Positions 57,591 through 61,461 of a stretch of 61,461 nucleotides of DNA are shown in pieces (within the stretch, counting starts at the first letter, position 1; each line of letters starts with the position of its first letter). Where the stretch lies: the IMG/VR virus record IMGVR_UViG_3300025759_000099, positions 1 to 61,461 of that record; one strand, written 5' to 3'. This DNA is from a virus. The position numbers were made by a program, and so were the translations under genes. Below the pieces are notes generated by a model. That model was not told where the DNA came from, did no database searches, and was given only the letters and a program-made list of their open reading frames with translations.

Positions 57591-57620
57591 TTGACTTAAA
57601 CAAACAAACTGCACTATAAT
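57591..57620 (+). promoter_or_regulatory. Strong sigma70-type promoter for the AAA+/VWA genes
   Basis: TTGACT (57591-57596), 18-bp spacer, perfect TATAAT (57615-57620). The ATG of the ATPase gene follows 53 bp later. Contains AAACTGCACTATA (57606-57618), identical to the promoter at 8080. Confidence 0.85.
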
Positions 57621-57672
57621 ATGTATAACTTAATGAAACATCATATAACTAAATGTCTTAGGAGGACACGTT

Positions 57673-58758
57673 ATGACAACTGCAACATCAATGTATGCAC
57701 TTAACCACAATCAGATAGCACAACTAATCGCAACCGTAGGTAGGGACAACTGCGTGCTGGTGCAAGGTGAGACGGGTACAGGTAAAACGAGTATCCAGAA
57801 AATACTAGAGGTTAAATTCCCCAACCATATCTTGGTTTACTTTGATGGTACGACCAAGGATATGGGTGACCTGATGGTGCCGATGTTCCATACGATTGGT
57901 GACGATGGCGTGGTGCGCTACGCGACCAACGAGGAACTGGGACTGCACTTAGATAAACCCGTTATAGTAATGATAGACGAGTTTGGTAAATGTCTGCCAA
58001 CTGTTAAGAACGCATTGACCAGACTTATACTGGAACGTCAGATGGGTGCAAAAAAACTGCATGAGGAATCCTTGCTTTGGGCTACTACTAACTTACAAGC
58101 CGAGGGACTGGGTGACATGCTACCGGCACACGTACGTAATCGCATAACAACTGTGGAGATGCGTAAACCTGATGCTACCGAGTGGATAGAATGGGGTATC
58201 AATAACGACATTGACCCGATGATTTTAGCGTGGACTAAGGATACTCCCCAACTGTTCCACAGTTTCAAGGATTGTAAGCCGGAAGAAAATCCATACATTA
58301 ACCATCCACAGGCACAGCGTGCGTCGTTTGTATCCCCTCGTTCACTTGAGAAGGCGAGTAATATTCTCAAACAACGTGACCAGATAGACACGACTACACT
58401 GACCGCATCATTAATAGGTACGATAGGTGAACGTGGTGCACTAGACCTGATGGCATACGTAGCACTGGGTGACCAACTACCATCACTTGACTCTATCAAG
58501 AACGACCCGATGGGTGCCAAGGTTCCAACTGCCGCTGGTGCGGTGTGTATGGTGGTATATCGTTCACTTGCGACTATCGAGCGTAGCTGGATTAAACAGT
58601 GGATGACTTACCTAAACAGGTTGAACAAGGAAGCACAGGGCTTGTTTGTCAACGGTGCGCGTGCCAAGGGCTATAGCAAGCAGGATGTAGTAACACAGTC
58701 TAAGGAGTTTCAGGACTGGTGCTTGGCTAATAACTTTTTGTTTAGCGCAGATAAATAA
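57673..58758 (+). CDS. MoxR/CbbQ-type AAA+ ATPase
   Basis: A 361-aa ATPase. Walker A GETGTGKT (32-39), Walker B VIVMIDEFGK (Asp102, Glu103), sensor-1 LLWATTNL and a later arginine-rich VRNR segment. The layout fits the MoxR/CobS/CbbQ group, which remodel partner proteins together with VWA-domain proteins. The VWA gene follows directly. GGAGGA lies 9 bp or so before the ATG. Confidence 0.88.
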   Translation: MTTATSMYALNHNQIAQLIATVGRDNCVLVQGETGTGKTSIQKILEVKFPNHILVYFDGTTKDMGDLMVPMFHTIGDDGVVRYATNEELGLHLDKPVIVMIDEFGKCLPTVKNALTRLILERQMGAKKLHEESLLWATTNLQAEGLGDMLPAHVRNRITTVEMRKPDATEWIEWGINNDIDPMILAWTKDTPQLFHSFKDCKPEENPYINHPQAQRASFVSPRSLEKASNILKQRDQIDTTTLTASLIGTIGERGALDLMAYVALGDQLPSLDSIKNDPMGAKVPTAAGAVCMVVYRSLATIERSWIKQWMTYLNRLNKEAQGLFVNGARAKGYSKQDVVTQSKEFQDWCLANNFLFSADK

Positions 58759-58779
58759 CAACTAACAGGAGTAGGAAAC

Positions 58780-59988
58780 ATGTTAGCAATAAATTTAGAC
58801 CTAACAGCCGAACAACGGCTACATAAATCTGTTGTGAGTATTATGTCCAACCCCCGCTACGTAGCGATGGCGGGACTGCTTATGATGGGTAAACGAACTA
58901 TCGACGAGACAACACCAACCGCGTGTACCAATGGACGCGATGAGGTGTACGGACGGGCGTTTGTAGATTCACTTACTGATGCCGAACTACGATTTGTGGT
59001 ACTGCATGAGTGTAAACATAAGATGTATCGCCATTTGATAACATGGAAACACTTGCATGACAAAGACCACAGGTGTGCAAATATGGCGTGTGACTACGTG
59101 ATTAACCTAGAGATTGAGGCTGAGAATCCAGATGGGTTTGCCACTATGCCACTAGATGAGAACGGTAAACGTATTGGGCTATTAGACCATAGGTTCCGAA
59201 ACATGAACTCGCAAGAGGTATTCAACATCATCTATGAGGAGCAGGAACAAGGAGGTGGTGCAGGTGAGGGTGAGGGTGAGGGTGAGACCCTAGACTCGCA
59301 TGACTGGGATGGAGCGCAGGAGATGTCTGACGGTGAGAAACGTCAACTGGAACAAGAGATAGACCAAGCAATACGCCAAGGTGCGTTGACCGCTGGCAAG
59401 ATGGGCGCGGATACACCACGGGGGTTTGAGCAACTACTACAACCACAGATAGATTGGCGTGAGGTGATGCGTGAGTTTGTTAGCACAACGTGTACAGGTA
59501 AGGACTATAGCACTTACAACCGACCCAACCGACGATTCATGTCTGCGGGAATGTACATGCCGAGTGCAGTGAGTGAACAGGTAGGTGAACTTGTAGTAGC
59601 TATCGATACAAGCGGTAGCATAGGCGATACCGAACTGGCTGTGTTCCTTAGCGAACTGAAATCTATCTGCGATACGGTGAACCCAAGCGGTGTACGACTA
59701 CTGTACTGGGGACATGAGGTAGTAGGTGATGAGAAGTATGGGGATATGGATACCCCGATAGACCAACTCGTTACGTCAACTAAACCCCAAGGTGGAGGTG
59801 GTACGGATGTGAACTGTGTATGCAACTACATACGCGAGGAGAACATCAATGCCGAAGCTGTTGTGGTGTTGACTGATGGGTATCTTGCAGGTGACTGGGG
59901 TACATGGACGCAACCCCTGTTGTGGTGCATATTGAATAATGCGAGCGCCAACCCTAGTGTTGGTAAATACGTTAACGTAACTTTATAG
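58780..59988 (+). CDS. Metallopeptidase-like/VWA-domain protein
   Basis: A 402-aa protein. The N-terminal domain contains HECKH (76-80), an HExxH zinc motif of the kind found in DUF2201_N proteins. The middle is acidic (GEGEGEGE run around 168-175). The C-terminal VWA domain has a complete MIDAS: DTSGS (276-280), Thr342 in GGGGTD, and Asp366 in LTDG. MoxR-type ATPases act on or with such partners. AACAGGAG lies before the ATG. Confidence 0.85.
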   Translation: MLAINLDLTAEQRLHKSVVSIMSNPRYVAMAGLLMMGKRTIDETTPTACTNGRDEVYGRAFVDSLTDAELRFVVLHECKHKMYRHLITWKHLHDKDHRCANMACDYVINLEIEAENPDGFATMPLDENGKRIGLLDHRFRNMNSQEVFNIIYEEQEQGGGAGEGEGEGETLDSHDWDGAQEMSDGEKRQLEQEIDQAIRQGALTAGKMGADTPRGFEQLLQPQIDWREVMREFVSTTCTGKDYSTYNRPNRRFMSAGMYMPSAVSEQVGELVVAIDTSGSIGDTELAVFLSELKSICDTVNPSGVRLLYWGHEVVGDEKYGDMDTPIDQLVTSTKPQGGGGTDVNCVCNYIREENINAEAVVVLTDGYLAGDWGTWTQPLLWCILNNASANPSVGKYVNVTL

Positions 59989-59995
59989 GAGAATA

Positions 59996-60970
59996 ATGAT
60001 GAGCATAAATAGCTATTTAATAAAAGAAGTAAGAGAGGTAGACCATACATACTCAACTGACTTTACGGCAGTGATAACTGGTATCAAAAAACGCCTGAAA
60101 CATCGAGTTTCGTTTGATGTATTAAAGGTAAATCACGATAACTGTGTGACCAAGGTAGGTGTACGTGTACCTAACTCTCTGTACTATACTTGTTTCATAG
60201 GAGAGCTAGGTACAGACATGAACTTTGAAACGGTATTCGGGATTAAGTCGTTCCGAATTCATAAGGATAGGTACAACTACGACTGGGGTGTTGAGTGGTC
60301 AAAGGCATCTATCACCAGAAAAATACCGCGTGCGGTATCAATAGCAAGTAACTTAGAACCCTTATACGACAACGGGGTAGTACACCAAGCTGTGGTCGAT
60401 ATGCGGAACACCGCAGAGGAAGCGTTGACTAAATCTGAAAACGAATACTCAAGATTAGATGTTACGCTTGTTGAGGCACTAACATCATACAAATTGAGGA
60501 CTGAAACGACGGCGCTTGTAAAGCAATTTATCGAATCATCCAAAGCGGGGCAAGTAGCAAGCGTAGACTCTAACAACCCTGTGCTACAGATGTATGATGA
60601 ATACTGCACGAAGAAGGAAGAACTACAAGAAGAACTAACGCACCTAGGTGAACGTGTTATTGTACATGTAATAAAACTTTTCAATCGTGAAGATATATTC
60701 ATGCGACTGGAGGGGAGGCAAGCACTACACATGCAAATGCAGGGGATGCAAGCACGACTACCTTCTGTGTCTACCCTACCCCAAAGCGTGCAGACTTTAG
60801 TACACACCGTAAACCTTATGGCTATAGGGAACGGATACAGCACTACGAAAACGTGTAGTGTAGGAGTGATGGACAATGCGGAACATAGAATAGTGGAAGA
60901 CCACTACGTAGTATTCTTACCGGTGGAAGAAGCAGAGGGCTTGAGGGAGATACTACATGTCCCTGAATAG
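59996..60970 (+). CDS. Unknown protein, 324 aa, downstream of VWA gene
   Basis: A 324-aa protein with a beta-rich N-terminal region (to about 120) and helical C-terminal two-thirds including a coiled-coil-like stretch (KKEELQEELTHLGERVIVHV). No recognised domain. TAGGAG lies before an ATG-ATG pair (59996/59999). It lies close to the AAA+/VWA genes and is probably co-transcribed. Confidence 0.6.
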   Translation: MMSINSYLIKEVREVDHTYSTDFTAVITGIKKRLKHRVSFDVLKVNHDNCVTKVGVRVPNSLYYTCFIGELGTDMNFETVFGIKSFRIHKDRYNYDWGVEWSKASITRKIPRAVSIASNLEPLYDNGVVHQAVVDMRNTAEEALTKSENEYSRLDVTLVEALTSYKLRTETTALVKQFIESSKAGQVASVDSNNPVLQMYDEYCTKKEELQEELTHLGERVIVHVIKLFNREDIFMRLEGRQALHMQMQGMQARLPSVSTLPQSVQTLVHTVNLMAIGNGYSTTKTCSVGVMDNAEHRIVEDHYVVFLPVEEAEGLREILHVPE

Positions 60971-61214
60971 AGTGTACCGTGTGGAGTTTACAGGTAGACA
61001 AGCTAAGGTAGATAAGTTTGATACATTAGATACTACGCCGGAACTGGATGGTGAATACCACATCGACGACCTACCTGACTGGATGCAGAAACGCATAGCG
61101 GTATTATCGTTTATGTCATACGAGCCGCCTACTGAGTACATAGAGAATGTAGGTAGGCGGATAGAGAAAAATGTTTATTGGGTTCTTTACCCAGAGGAGA
61201 ATGATGGAAATTAA
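60957..61214 (+). CDS. Unknown protein, 85 aa
   Basis: An 85-aa acidic protein without recognised domain. The ATG overlaps the previous gene's end by 14 bp. The stop lies inside the start of the pentapeptide-repeat gene (overlap 11 bp). Confidence 0.6.
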   Translation: MSLNRVYRVEFTGRQAKVDKFDTLDTTPELDGEYHIDDLPDWMQKRIAVLSFMSYEPPTEYIENVGRRIEKNVYWVLYPEENDGN

Positions 61215-61461
61215 CGGGTACGAGTATCAGATAATACCTAAGGCTGACTTGCGGAAGGCTGACTTGCGGAGGGCTGACTTGCAGGAGGCTGACTTGCGGA
61301 GGGCTGACTTGCAGGAGGCTGACTTGCGGAAGGCTGACTTGCGGAAGGCTGACTTGTGGGGGGCTTACTTGCGGAAGGCTAACTTGTATGGGGCTGACTT
61401 GCAGGAGGCTAACTTGCAGGGGGCTAACTTGCGGGGGGCTGACTTGCGGGGGGCTGACTTG
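61204..61461 (+). CDS. Pentapeptide-repeat protein, N-terminal part (continues at window start)
   Basis: ATG at 61204 (61201 also possible) with GAGGAG at 61194-61199. After 13 non-repeat residues the A(D/N/Y)Lxx repeats begin at 61243. Fourteen complete units and the first three residues of another are seen before the window ends in frame. Units here carry R/K/E at positions 4-5 more often than in the 1-135 part, where G dominates. The open frame continues into base 1 of the window. Confidence 0.88.
   Translation, partial: MEINGYEYQIIPKADLRKADLRRADLQEADLRRADLQEADLRKADLRKADLWGAYLRKANLYGADLQEANLQGANLRGADLRGADL
61243..61461 (+). repeat. 15-bp tandem repeat array encoding pentapeptides (left part)
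   Basis: 14.6 units of GCT-NAC-TTG-NNG-NNG. Many adjacent units are identical, such as GCTGACTTGCGGAAG and GCTGACTTGCAGGAG in alternation, indicating recent unit duplication. Confidence 0.95.

Overview
The window is almost certainly a complete or near-complete genome of a tailed double-stranded DNA phage with podovirus-like architecture. A terminase pair, a P22-sized portal, scaffold and capsid proteins, head-to-tail adaptors, several fibre proteins and very large Gly/Ala/Gln-rich ejection-type proteins are present. I see no tail sheath, long tape measure, integrase, rRNA or tRNA. Many small virion proteins are of types I associate with aquatic (marine) phages; the host cannot be named from this sequence. 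Both ends lie inside one pentapeptide-repeat gene in the same reading frame, so the molecule is probably circular or circularly permuted, and the window was opened inside a repeat array.

The genome has two arms. The minus arm runs from 51849 down to 13011: small and large terminase, portal, a GroES-like co-chaperonin, scaffold, capsid decoration and major capsid genes, a run of very small basic proteins, head-to-tail adaptors, a tail-fibre region with visible gene duplication, a lysis cassette (small membrane proteins, holin, T4-type lysozyme), a hub-like protein and four large internal virion proteins, the last of 1929 aa with an embedded HExxH protease-like motif. The plus arm runs from 52282 through the window end and start to 12873. 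It begins with an early region of tiny unknown genes, then a HAD phosphatase, then a three-gene module (unknown protein, MoxR-type AAA+ ATPase, metallopeptidase/VWA protein), the pentapeptide protein, several nucleases, a family A DNA polymerase, an SNF2-type helicase, a probable ssDNA-binding protein and a primase-polymerase/helicase. The arms diverge from 51850-52281, where promoters face both ways, and converge at a strong terminator at 12988-13012.

The most unusual stretch is 52200-54700. It has about 1 kb without a credible gene, filled with paired GTTATAAC palindromes (six sites), three copies of a GATACCAGTACC repeat, GGAACAT iterons arranged as a 42-bp inverted repeat, a very AT-rich block and two near-identical terminator segments. 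It looks like a replication origin and/or an early-gene operator region. Two strong promoters 12 kb apart on the circle (8080 and 57591) share a 13-bp core, suggesting co-regulation of the AAA+/VWA module and the replication genes. Seven or more small genes (39-52 aa) in tightly packed operons are easily missed and are listed here, mostly supported by TAATG or ATGA stop-start overlaps.
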